Shown: positions 34,567 to 46,200 of the stretch, piece after piece
How positions within the stretch are numbered: the first letter of the stretch is position 1
Layout: each line of letters starts with the position of its first letter
From: Glandiceps talaboti
Taxonomy: Eukaryota > Hemichordata > Enteropneusta > Spengelidae
Assembly: GCF_964340395.1 (NCBI RefSeq)
Contig: NW_027554293.1
Span: 115,001-171,000 of the forward strand
Reading direction: 5' to 3'
Length of the DNA stretch: 56,000 nt
Translations under genes and position numbers: made by a program
The notes under the pieces: generated by a model
The model's database searches: none
What the model was told of the DNA's origin: nothing
The model's input: the letters and a program-made list of their open reading frames with translations, nothing else

Positions 34567-36002
34567 GGGGCGACATCGAAATCAAAAGCATCGTAATTAC
34601 GCATCGTAACGAGTAAAGACGAGTAGCTACTAGTAGTTACGATGTACTACGGTGAATATTCATAAGTCTCAACGCATATTCATGTACTTTAGGTTGTAGA
34701 CAATAAAAAGTAAACACCTATTGTTCGTTATTCATAAGCCCAAACTACGACCATTTACGCGTAGTCTTCATCGTGAAAAAAAAAACGAAACAAAAAGATT
34801 TTCTTTCCTGTGCAAATCAGTTTCACGCTTACTTTTTTCAATGTTATTCATTAGATGCCTTCTATGGCATTCATACAGTCGGCTAGTCAACTAAGTGTTT
34901 CAGATATATTCAGATGTTTACCTAATATGTCTTGCCTAAAAATACCTTGAAGAAGAATTTTTATTCGAAACGTCGGATTTTACATCTATTTATTCGGACT
35001 GCCTCACAACTTCCTTATGCACTTCTCGGCTAGTCAACAAACATGTCGACCATTTTCGTCTGGCTGGTGCATTGATCATGTTAGATTCGAGTCGCAGGAT
35101 TCGTCAGTTGAATTCGAACATTGTCCATAAAAACAAATTATAAACTAAAGCTTGTCTCGCATTAATATATATGGTTTGATTTGATTGATTTAGAATTCAC
35201 CTAAAAAACGTCATTTATATAACGAAATTTCGGGCTAGGAATAACTGAATACGTTCATCACTTGCGTCTCTATGTTTATCTACCGACATCATGCATCACG
35301 CCACGTGTTGCCGAACATTGCGATTTCTCAACTCAACCCCATCATTTAGGAATGTTACTGTACTGAGAAACACAAAAAATTAGTTGTTGTTTTAGAATAT
35401 ATAAAACAAATCCCGTTATTTGATGATATAAAAGTCAAAACTGCACTTCCGCAACCCGGAAATTCAACAGTATTTCTTGGCCCTACCATGGCCGTCAAGC
35501 ATGAGCTTGTAAGTTGTACTGTTAGTTTGTCGACGTGCAAAAACCAAAAAGAAAGTCTAACTGCTTTGAAAGTCACACAATTGTACAATAATCTTCCTCA
35601 AAGATTTACTGTTAACCCAGGACTGTTACAATATTACGTCCATGCGTCCATCACAATAAATTTCGAATACATACCATCATGTTCGTGAAAAGATTTACTG
35701 AATATTGAAACTTTGATTTCGTGCGTATCTTATAGTTTTTTTTTTATGAATATCGCCCATGAACTTGCACTCATAAAAACATGTACAGTACTAGTTTCAT
35801 CAGCACATTACTGACTGGAGTACGTGGTTTTCTTTGACGATCAAAAATTATGACAAACTACGATCAACTACGATAGAAGACGATGTCATCATTGGAAACA
35901 CGGAAGGTGAGAATCACTATTGTGTGTTGGCGATAAAAAATTATGCGTATCTACGCTCGTTATGACGCGTAATTACGATGTGTTTGATTTCGATGTCATC
36001 CC
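34567..36002. mobile_element. PIF/Harbinger-like TIR transposon (1,436 bp)
   Basis: The left end GGGGCGACATCGAAATCAAA continues to CATCGTAATTACGC; the inverted right end is GGGATGACATCGAAATCAAA then the same CATCGTAATTACGC. About 46 bp of terminal repeat match with few differences. TTA flanks both sides (34564-34566, 36003-36005). A GGG start with a TTA duplication is typical of PIF/Harbinger elements. Subterminal sequence is rich in TACGA/TCGTA motifs. No transposase or DDE motif is seen, so it is non-autonomous. The border call is backed by uninterrupted relatives near 23163 and 39193. Confidence 0.82.
35060..35480 (+). repeat. Dispersed ~450-bp repeat, copy 2
   Basis: Homologous to 7375-7815 (see there) and located in the interior of the Harbinger-like element. 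A phrase gaagaagaatttttattcg followed by aaacgtcgg lies 80 bp upstream (34951-34980). Such phrases recur in invertebrate retroelement tails, but I cannot assign this one. Confidence 0.6.
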
Positions 36003-36401
36003 TTACCTACCCATCCCTGTTGTTATCTTTGTAATGTGCATCGTCATTTCACTGTTGCTAAGGGTGTGGTCAACATTAACTGCAGAATATCACCTCTAGC
36101 AACATTCCCACCAAGTTAGACTTATTTGCATATCGCTGTTAAGATCATCACATGATGAATACAGCTTCATCTACACATCCCCAGATGCATCCCATTAACT
36201 TTCAGCCCAAACTGCGCAGTAGCTTTGGAACTATCACTGATGGGATCATCTTGTCATGGACAAATTATTGTGAACACCTAAACACCTTTAAGAAAGTTCC
36301 CAGCAAATTTCAGACCTATACCTGTCTAGCAGTTTATGAGTTTAAGTTTTTTAACCCAAATCACACATCACTCGTAAGATCATTTTGATTTTTTAAGTTG
36401 T

Positions 36402-36450
<49 letters not shown>

Positions 36451-36540
36451 TACATAGACACAGACACACGCACGGTCAGACACTGCATCATGCCATAAGT
36501 ACGACTGATCCTGAGTGTTTAGTTGAGCTAAAACCTGTAC
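36003..36540 (+). mobile_element. Family 2 Pearl-like element, copy B, 3' part
   Basis: Continues the 34355-34566 copy after the Harbinger-like insertion: cctacccatccctg, then modules with tttgcatatcgctgt, gatgggatcatc and cagcaaatttcag. A (CA)n tract follows (36404-36448) and then a decayed 3' end (tgatcctgagtgtttagttg, agctaaaa). The terminal hairpin is degraded compared with copies A and E. Confidence 0.6.
36404..36448. repeat. (CA)n microsatellite
   Basis: A CA run of about 45 bp at the same relative place as the CA run in family 2 copy A. Confidence 0.95.
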
Positions 36541-37463
36541 AAATCTCTTCAGAAAAGCACATAACTCAGTCACCCAACTTATAACAGTGATGGAAAACAT
36601 GATCATATTACACAAATCCTAATTAATGGTCTTCCCTTCAATATCTTGCTGTTTCATTGTTTGAGGAGTACTAGTGTATATGCCCTTCAGCTATAAAATT
36701 TCATGCTGCCAATTGGAGAGACAAATCACCAAAATCACTGTGTAATCAAGTTTATAGGTTAAATTTGTCTCGACATTATCAAGATAAATATCAATGAATA
36801 TGTCACTACTTATTTCCATATGTTATTGTCATTTGTACAATACTAAAGAGCCAGAAATGATTTTTGAAGCTATTAGACTACCATGTATTCTTGATTTTCT
36901 TATATATAATTTAGTCTGTCAAATTGTTATTGTATTTATTGTAAAAGTTGTTATCACAAATGTATGTGATTGTCAAGTATGCATTTCTGATACTTGAATG
37001 TGTTTGTATGTTCAAAGTCAGGTTACATTCATTCATTTCAAACATCCATCCCATTGCAGATCAAAGTAAATGTGAACTAAATTGTTATGATATAATATTA
37101 TAAAATAATATTTTTTTTCCTGAACATGTTTGCCACTGAATTTTATGAGTATTAAATTACATGAAGAATTGAAATACCAAGATATGTCATCTATCTATCT
37201 ATCTATCTATCAATAATGTGTGTGTATTTGAGGAGAACATTTATTTACAACTGTGTAGTTTTCTTTGAAATTATTGCAAGATACATTTGTTGTACATGTA
37301 GTTCATTTCTTGTTATATTAAGTATATGTTTAATCTCTGCCAGGAGATTGCTGAAATATTCTATGATTGAAGGCATGCCTATGTGTTTCATTTTGCAATC
37401 ATTTTCTCATTTCAATTATATCAGTTCAGGTGTTGAGTGTGTTGAGATCTTAGTGCTTAGTAC
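36541..37463. other. Unassigned AT-rich interval
   Basis: Contains a short (ATCT)n run at 37190-37211. No gene or repeat family recognised. Confidence 0.4.
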
Positions 37464-37980
37464 AATATGAAATACTATTTATACAGTAACTTTATTTTAG
37501 CTGTTTATGACAATATGAAATACTATTTATACAGTAACTTTATTTTAGCTGTTTATGACAATATGAAATACTATTTATACAGTAACTTTATTTTAGCTGT
37601 TTATGACAATATGAAATACTATTTATACAGTAACTTTATTTAAGCTGTTTATGACAATATGAAATACTATTTATACAGTAACTTTATTTTAGCTGTTTAT
37701 GACAATATGAAATACTATTTATACAGTAACTTTATTTTAGCTGTTTATGACAATATGAAATACTATTTATACAGTAACTTTATTTTAGCTGTTTATGACA
37801 TTATGAAATACTATTTGTACAGTAACTTTATTTTAGCTGTTTATGACAATATGAAATACTATTTATACAGTAACTTTATTTTAGCTGTTTATGACATTAT
37901 GAAATACTATTTATACAGTAACTTTATTTTAGCTGTTTATGACAACATGAAATACTATTTATACAGTAACTTTATTTTAG
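37464..37980 (+). repeat. 48-bp tandem repeat, ~10.8 copies
   Basis: The unit begins aatatgaaatactatttata, followed by cagtaactttattttagctg and tttatgac. Copies are nearly identical; rare changes are aatatg to attatg and attttag to atttaag. Because 48 is a multiple of three, one frame stays open for seven copies (16-residue unit MKYYLYSNFILAVYDN). The taa in the fourth copy closes the frame upstream, and no promoter or splice context is seen, so I treat it as non-coding. Confidence 0.95.
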
Positions 37981-39065
37981 TATCAAAATCTGTTTATTCT
38001 TCTGACTTGTATAGCAATAACATTTCAAACAATTGAAGACATAGTCCCAAAGATATTAAGTCCCCAACTTGTGTGTTTATGGCAAAGTTATTCAGTTAAT
38101 TAACTTGGGTACAAATTTTAATGTTAATGAGATTTCCCTTCAAATCTGAGATGCCTGCATTCCACTCACTGACCATTGGAGAGCCTGATATGTTTTGTTT
38201 TGTTTTCGCTTTAGAAATATTATCAGTCGTTACAGCATTTTAGATTATCAACTGTCATTTTTATGTAGTTAAGTATATTGTTTTGTAAAATTTGAACATG
38301 AATAGAATATTGTTTTCGTGACTTTCACATAATCTGTTCCATGTGTGCTACCTCAACTTTTGGTAAATTCACCTCTGTATGATTTACACAATCATGGTCA
38401 CTATATTTAAAAATTTGGATTTCTTGAACTTTCACTTCATATATTTCTTGTTTTTGTTAGATTTTTGTTGTTTCAAGGCATAATTCCATGACAAATGGCA
38501 GATTGAAATCACTATAGTTCACACTTGCAATAATCGTTTAGACTACATACCGGTACATGCCAATCAGGGCAAAAATGACATCAAAGTTCATATAATTACT
38601 ATATTTATCTATAGTTTGAGCAAAAATATAATATTGTCACTATCCACACTCTTTTGGTAGTTTTGGTATAATTTTTTGCTCTTTCTCTTTTTCAGGATTT
38701 GATACTGTAAGAGGCTGTGATCCCATTGTTATGACTTGCTCAGAACACAAAAAAAAAACCATAATAAACCCATTCTCCACACAAAAACAAAAAAATAGAT
38801 CAGTGAGTCTACATTGCCTGTCAGTAGTCATATGAAACAAATTACAATCAATAAAAATTAAACTGAAGAGTTTTATATTTTACAACCCTTATGGATGCTA
38901 TCAGGTACTGTACCAATATATTCACAGCAATAGAACCCACACGTGTATGCACACTGTGTTACATCCAAGTCTAAGTAATTTCCTAACTACACATCAAATT
39001 TGAATCTGTACGATTTATGGTTCAAATAAGGTCAAGATGCCACTTTTGGTACAGATAATGAATAG
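37981..39065. other. Unassigned AT-rich interval
   Basis: No coding or repeat signature recognised beyond an A run at about 38750. Confidence 0.4.
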
Positions 39066-39069
39066 AAGT

Positions 39070-39690
39070 CATCACAGTTACCTATCCATCCAGCCCTGTT
39101 GTTACATTTGCAATATACACAATCATTTAACTGTTGGTATGGGAGTGGTCATGTTGCTAGACATATTTGCATACATTTTTTGAATGTTCATTCACCTGCC
39201 TATGAATCTCTGATAATATCTTTGCAATACATGTGATCATTTGACTGTTGCTATAGGCGTGCTCTTGCTGTTTAATAGTCCCATTTACATACATGTTTTG
39301 AATGTTTATTTATTTATGTATTTAACCATAATCTGCATATCACTCATGGCATCATCATGTGATTAATATTCACTGATCTGTACATTCCAAGAAACATCCC
39401 TGTGAAATTACAGACAAATCAGCAAAGTCCTTTCGGAATTAAAGATTTTTGACCAAATAGTTCATATTTGTATACCTAATTTGCATATCACTATTAGGAG
39501 CATCATATAATGAAATTCTTTTTACTATAAACCCCTCGAAGAAAGTTCCCACCCAATTTCAGACTGATCTGCCCCCAGTAGGTTTACATTTTAATTTTTT
39601 CTAACCAAAAAAACCCACATTTTTTTACCCAAATCATACACCTGTGAGGCAATCATTTTCCTTTGAACAATTTCCAAACTAGACACCACA
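39070..39690 (+). mobile_element. Family 2 Pearl-like element, copy D (3'-truncated)
   Basis: Carries gttggtatgggagtggtcat, ttgctagacatatttgcata, cattcacctgcctatgaatc, atctgcatatcactcatgg, gcatcatcatgt, gaccaaatag and a final gcaatcattttcctttgaac, all matching copy A in the same order. It stops before any microsatellite or hairpin. Confidence 0.6.
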
Positions 39691-42600
39691 CGCTATATAA
39701 ACTGTTGTAAGTTCACAACAGAACGAGTCAAGGTTCTCATCATGACTTTTCCAATCTTGCATTAATTTGCGACTTTTGTTGTTGATTTGTGTTTGTGGAA
39801 TTATGCCACAAACGTGGACTTGCTACATTATGTTAAGTACCCCAAATTTGTAGTGGAATTATGAAAACTAAACCTGAAGTTCATCAAACATTATCAGAAG
39901 TTACTTCATTCAAAGCGTTTTGTGTAATATTGCAATTGGATATTTCATTGTTGACTGTTTTGCCAATTAGCTCAAAGACAAATTGCAACATTTATTGTAA
40001 TAATATGATTCTAAAAATATAAGCTGTAGGTGTGCATACTGACAGGAACAGTCTAGAGTCAAATGATTATAATTAATATTAAGTTTTGAATTTATGAAAT
40101 TATTTTAAGATCAAATAGATTACTTTATTATATTCATCTTTATAGGTGGTAGACTTGGTACATAATGCTGTAGGTCATCATAGCTGATAGATGATGATAC
40201 TTTTCTTACAATGGAGAAGAAGTCACAATGGAAAATTGTTGACCCCATAACTTATAAGGCGCAACTTACCATTGTTGAATTTTACCATTATTCTATTTTC
40301 TGTAAATCATTCATTTATTGTACTTGTGTCTTCAGAACTTGTTGGCATTTTTAAAGTGATATTTCATAAATTGTTGATGTGTAATGAAACTCATATTTGT
40401 CATTTACATGTATGTTACTGATTGCACATATAAATCTGAACCGATGACTTTCAGAAAAACAGGTTTAGCTCTTCAACATATTTAGCTCTTTTAATGGCAG
40501 TATCCTATACCCTTAGTGATGGTGATTGTAAGCCACACCACTACACATATTCTTTGAGTATCGATTGTATGGAGCACTTATTGTCCCCAAAAAACACAAA
40601 TTCATGGACAGCAAGAGGTAGTTACTAGACAGTCACAATGTATACATACATTATAGACATGAGGCACACACGATGTGTTTCCCTTCATCATTGTAAAGAA
40701 ACCACACTTCCCAGTAAATTGTGAATGTTATACTCAATTGGTGGCAAATAAAATGTAGTATATTATTGCCAGTCAAAGTATTATAAATTAATTTCCTGTG
40801 AACTGTTTTTCCAATACATGTTTTTTGATGCAGGATTACACAATAAGGATTTTTGAAAGCCTCAGATGCAAAATAGTCCAGGATGAAGTTTTGGTAATGT
40901 AACTTCAGTTTGAGCACTGTTGACGTAAGAAGAGATTTGTTTTGGCCATAAACGGGGAAATAACTGATATGCATATAATATCATACACGTTGTCAAATTG
41001 TCTGAGTATATATGAATTGGTTTAATTCTAAGACAGGTCGGGCTGGGAACACAATTTTGTCAGCAGAGTGGTTGTCTAATGATATATTCACTGCATACTT
41101 GAACACCAGGTGTTCTGTAACCTGGTACATCCACCTATAAACCATGGTCTATTTCTCAAAGTTTTATCCACTTGCCTACTCAACCCTGTCATTTTGACTG
41201 AATAGAGTCATCATGTTCACAAATTTAACTCTCCATGCTATGTCAAAAGACCAGAAGTTTTTTTAAATCATGTTTTATCAACCAAAAAATGTTGCACTCC
41301 ATTGCCATGATTAACAAAGTACCACCAAAGCTTTTAAAAAAGGATGGAAAAATGTGAATTATGATGTTTTTCGCGTATTTGTAGTGTTTTGAAAGAACTA
41401 AACAACACCTCAAATGTATTTGGCATTCTGACATTGTAAGACCCTCTAGTAAATGTTTAGATTATCAATATGGCACACTCGAGATTATATAGTGTAGAAA
41501 ACCATTCACACATGAGATGTGTCAAACCTCTACCAGAATGGGATGATATATAACTAGGCTAGGTAGTCGAAAAACAATAGATACTAACTACACTGTGTCG
41601 ATTTCATCAGTGATGATTGCATGCCACAATGCTACGCTGAACACTCAAAGAAATTGATATCAACAGACATTGTTAACAAACAAATTTACCACCACACAGA
41701 AACTTGAATCGATTGGTATATCACTACTGCACAGTAGTACACACATCTTCGGCACAACTCGTTGGAGTACATATCGTGTGATTGTAAGTTGGCGACTGCT
41801 GTCGCAACAAGTCTAGGCCAATTGTTTTTGGCAAATACAGTTAGATTTCGTAAATAGGACAAGATTAGATACATCATCAAACAGCTTTAGCCATTCATAT
41901 TTTCAGAGGGTATGGATAGCAAATCATTGAAAATCTATTTTGAACATGAGAAATCATGTACTTGTTAGTACAGTGAGGTCAATGGAAGTACCATACTTAG
42001 ATTGACTCTCGTAGTTTTGACTTGCAATTGTGAAGTTAGTTTGTAGCCAATTTACCAAATACCATAAAAAAACGACAAAAATGTCCTCAAAAAACCGACT
42101 AATGTGTCTCGCAAGGTCATGATCATACAAAATTGTATAGATTTGACTTATGCGAATATTCTATGAATGATATGAAATATTAAAATGATTACAGATCATA
42201 AACTTTTGTCTAATGAGCGTCTCTATGTAACATAATACTATGCTACAAAAAAAAGTAAAGTGAAGTATTTCAGAATGTTACATAGATAAACTTACACATC
42301 TCTGAAGATTACAGACAGTAGTTGTCTGTATTCAGAGCATTGTCTTTCTCACTTTTAAAGTTTCATTGGCATCTCTGGAATAGACAAAAAAGAACACTAT
42401 TCAATTGAAGTGGACATCTATAACTGTGTTCCTGTGTAAACTATGAAGAAATGGAGTTGAGGTCACTTTCTATTCTTACATGCTTTTAATACTACAATAT
42501 TTTCCCAAATTATACCTAGACACATGATAGTAATAAAACTACATGACCAATATCATAACAGTAGATAATATGTAACAGAAAAAAACTAATTACTTTCATA

Positions 42601-42760
42601 TATAATATTCCCTGATCTTTCCATCTACAAAGCTGCAGAATTTTCTGTCATACCGAATATGCAATAGGAGTCATTACCAACATATCATCCTCCATGCATC
42701 TCCTAGCTGCCTATCACTCCCCCCCCCCCACTCAATCACACACATGATCTAGTTATTTCT
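39691..42760. other. Unassigned interval 3' of the spectrin-like locus
   Basis: About 3 kb of AT-rich sequence. I see no exon of spectrin type, no RT motif and no tandem repeat. A perfect short palindrome GAACACC-A-GGTGTTC lies at 41101-41115. If the spectrin-like gene has a terminal exon or polyadenylation site in this interval, I cannot identify it. Confidence 0.35.
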
Positions 42761-42763
42761 CAC

Positions 42764-42824
42764 CTAAAGAACCTGTGTACTTCATGAGCACTGCCAAATC
42801 TGGTACTTCATTCATCAGTCAGTG
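42764..42824 (-). pseudogene. Decayed spectrin linker exon fragment
   Basis: Homologous to the 3' two-thirds of the 92-bp linker exons. It keeps GSAHEVHRFFR and the donor AG/gtgag, but the 5' third and the acceptor are gone, and an in-frame TGA replaces the Cys codon (TGT) of the intact copies. It sits after the shortened repeat exon, the position where this exon belongs in ordinary alpha-spectrin order. Confidence 0.7.
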
Positions 42825-43054
42825 TTTTTAACTCAATACATTGCCAAAATCTAACAAAAGTGTCAAAAAGTTTGTTATTGTACATACGATAACAAACATT
42901 TTTCACACTTACCGATCTTTTGCCATTTATTGAAACAAGGACTTGGCATATGTTTTTTCATACATCAAAAATCCAAAACAAATACCCCAATTCTCATCCA
43001 TATGGCCACTTTAAGACCCAACTCAATTAATCATAGCATAGAACACATCCTAAC

Positions 43055-43250
43055 CTGGATATGAGCAGCCACACTCTGTACTTCTTGACTTCTTTCAACT
43101 TGTATGGCGGTAGTCATTTCATTAATTTCTGTCAGTCTGGTCTTGTTGGCTGCCAAGAGATCACCAGCTTCACGTCTCAGCATGTGTTGAGTCCATGAAT
43201 CTTCCAGACAACGTTTTCTTTTATTGGCTATCTCCAGCAAATGTGTGTAT
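43055..43250 (-). CDS. Shortened spectrin-repeat exon, copy 1
   Basis: 196 bp, acceptor tttag, donor CAG/gttagg, phase 2 in and 0 out. It reads [18 protein letters not shown], then [20 protein letters not shown] and LTEINEM, ending VAAHIQ. Compared with the 307-bp exons, exactly 37 codons are missing between two DL dipeptides (LLVWMNDKE...FPKDL), removing the end of helix A and most of helix B of the triple-helix repeat. The frame is kept. Confidence 0.75.
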
Positions 43251-46200
43251 CTAAACAGAAATTAAACACATTTTAGCACTTTACTTTAGCCAATTTGATA
43301 ACGTTACAGGTGTGTCGAATGGATAGTACAATGTATATAGTGCTTCATCACAAACTTGTCAAAAAATCTTTTTTGAGGTCAGTAAACTTACTTAGGTTTG
43401 CCTGCAACATTCTATACATCATTGTCAAGCTGGGAAGTAGGTCAAATGTCCCAGAATTCCATAGCTGTTTTACCAGGGTTCCCTATCAAACTATAGTCAA
43501 TGTTACAAAGGTTCAAAAATCTTTGCTAAAATGCTGCATCTAAAATGTAAATTTCATGACTTTCTTCCATCAACATTGTGCAACTTCTCTGTAAGAAACC
43601 CATGGTGATAATTATAGTAACTTACTGATCTTCGATCTGTCTCTGTCTCTGTCTCTGTCTGTTGGCAATACTATTGACTTCATCAGCCAAGTTACCCTGG
43701 GATGAGGACTGCACTGAATCTATCTTCTCAGTTGCTGGTACAAAACCTTGATCATTTACTTCAACGTTCCACTGGTCCTATCAACATAAACATATAAAAT
43801 ATCTTATGGGTTTCTTGCTGACAGAAACACCAGAGTATCATTTGTAAACTTATATATAATTCCCAAATATTTTTCTTCGTTCAGCCAAGGAAAATACAAG
43901 TAACCTAAGGGGCCCTTGTCATGATGAGTCACTTGAGGAGTGACTACCCTTAGAGGTCACGAATAGTTTCCGGCTGAATGAAGAAATATGTTGGGAATAA
44001 TGATTCTACAATGAAGTACCATATCCAGTAAGATTGGGGAAAGTAAGGGCAATTTTTAACACAACAGAACCAATGACACAGACACATGTTGTCTTGACAT
44101 AGAATGACCATATAATCCATATTTTTGGTTTAGTTTGGTTCATGCATGGTATAATTTATTCTTACATGAATGCTAAATAAACAATTTAAATTGTGAAATT
44201 TAGATTTGATTCAAAGTTCTCTTCTCATATTATTCCAGTCCAGTCAGATGCTTCTATTACAGAACGATCTGGACCCCAATACTCAGCAGTAACAGTGAGA
44301 GGGCCACAACAGCAACAATCTTCTAAAGACATTTTATCCCTACGTCATCACAAGATCATGTGACCAGGGACTAAAGAGTCTTAAACTTAAATCTTATGAA
44401 AATACAGAATTTATCCAGAGTTTTATATCATGCTCAAACTTTATAACTATATTCCCAATCGTTAAAATCCCTGCTTTACAAAATTTCATTCATTTATGTA
44501 GAATTCAAACAGTGGCCATTTGAATGAGAAATGGATTTGAAATTTATAATATAATTTTATCATGGCTTCATACTTGAAAAGTCAAAGTGAAACAACTTAG
44601 GTGGATTCTGTGTTTGTAATTCAATATACTGCAAATATCTATTTAAAAAAACGTGTCACAAAGTTTGTTATTGTACGTACAATATCAAACATTTTTCATA
44701 CTTACCGGTCTTTTGCCATTTATTGAGTTACAAACAAGGACTTGGCATATGTTGTTTCATACTGATTTTTCAAGTAGGAAGCCATGATAAAATTGTTTTA
44801 TAAATTAAAAATCCAAAACAAATACCCCAATTCTCATCCATATGGCCACTTTAAGACCCAACTCAATTAATCATAGCATAGAACACATCCTAACCTGGAT
44901 ATGAGCAGCTACACTCTGTACTTCTTGACTCCTTTCAACTTGGATGGCGGTAGTCATTTCATTAATTTCTGTCAGTCTGGTCTTGTTGGCTGCCAAGAGA
45001 TCACCAGCTTCACGTCTCAGCATGTGTTGAGTCAATGAATCTTCCAGACAACGTTTTCTTTTATTGGCTATCTCCAGCAAATGTGTGTATCTAAACAGAA
45101 ATTAAACACATTTTAGCACTTTACTTTAGCCAATTTGATAACGTTACAGGTGTGTCAAATGGATAGTATATAGTGCTTCATCATAAACTTGTCAAAAAAT
45201 CTTTTTTGAGGTCAGTAAACTTACTTAGGTTTGCCTGCAACATTCTATACATCATTGTCAAGCTGGGAAGTAGGTCAAATGTCCCAGAATTCCATAGCTG
45301 TTTTACCAGGGTTCCCTATCAAACTATAGTCAATGTTACAAAGGTTCAAAAACCTTTGCTAAAATGCTGCATCTAAAATGTAAATTTCATGACTTTCTTC
45401 CATCAACATTGTGCAACTTCTCTGTAAGAAACCCATGGTGATAATTATAGTAACTTACTGATCTTCGATCTGTCTCTGTCTCTGTCTCTGTATGTTGGCA
45501 ATACTATTGACTTCATCAGCCAAGTTACCCTGGGATGAGGACTGCACTGAATCTATCTTCTCAGTTGCTGGTACAAAACCTTGATCATTTGCTTCAACGT
45601 TCCACTGGTCCTATCACCATAAACATATAAAATATCTTATTATGGGTTTCTTGCTGACAGAAACACCAGTCTCTTTTTTGTAAACTTAGATATAATTCCC
45701 AAATATTTTTCTTCGTTCAGACAAGGAAAATACGAGTAACCTAAGGGGCCCTTGTCATGATGAGTCACTTGAGGAATGACAATGCTTAGAGGCCACGAAT
45801 AGTTTACAGCTGAATGAAGAAAAGTGTTGGTAATGTACTATTGCCAGTAAGATTGGGGAAAGTAAGGGCAATTTTGAACACAACAGAACCAATGACACAG
45901 ACACTTGTTGTCTTGACATAGAATGACCAGAGTATATATTCCATATTTTTGGTTCAGTTTGGTTCTTGCATGGTATAATTTATTCTTACATGAATGCTAA
46001 ATAAACAATTTAAATTGTGAAATTTAGATTTGATTCAAAGTTCTCTTCTCATATTATTCCAGTCCAGTCAGATGCTTCTATCACAGAACAATTGTAAACA
46101 CAGCTGATGGCAGAATTTGCCTAAAATTATGTAATCACAGAATTTCATGTATATTTATCAATACATAAGGTCATCAGACTTTACATACTGGTAGGTATTT

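Noticed and set aside
37659-38036. 125-codon open frame made of 16-residue repeats
   Set aside because: It exists only because the 48-bp tandem repeat is a multiple of three. A stop in the preceding copy closes the frame, and there is no splice or promoter context.
43295-43543. 82-codon plus-strand frame in the intron between the SH3 second-half and short repeat exons
   Set aside because: It is antisense to the locus, duplicated passively at 45173-45376, and has no domain.
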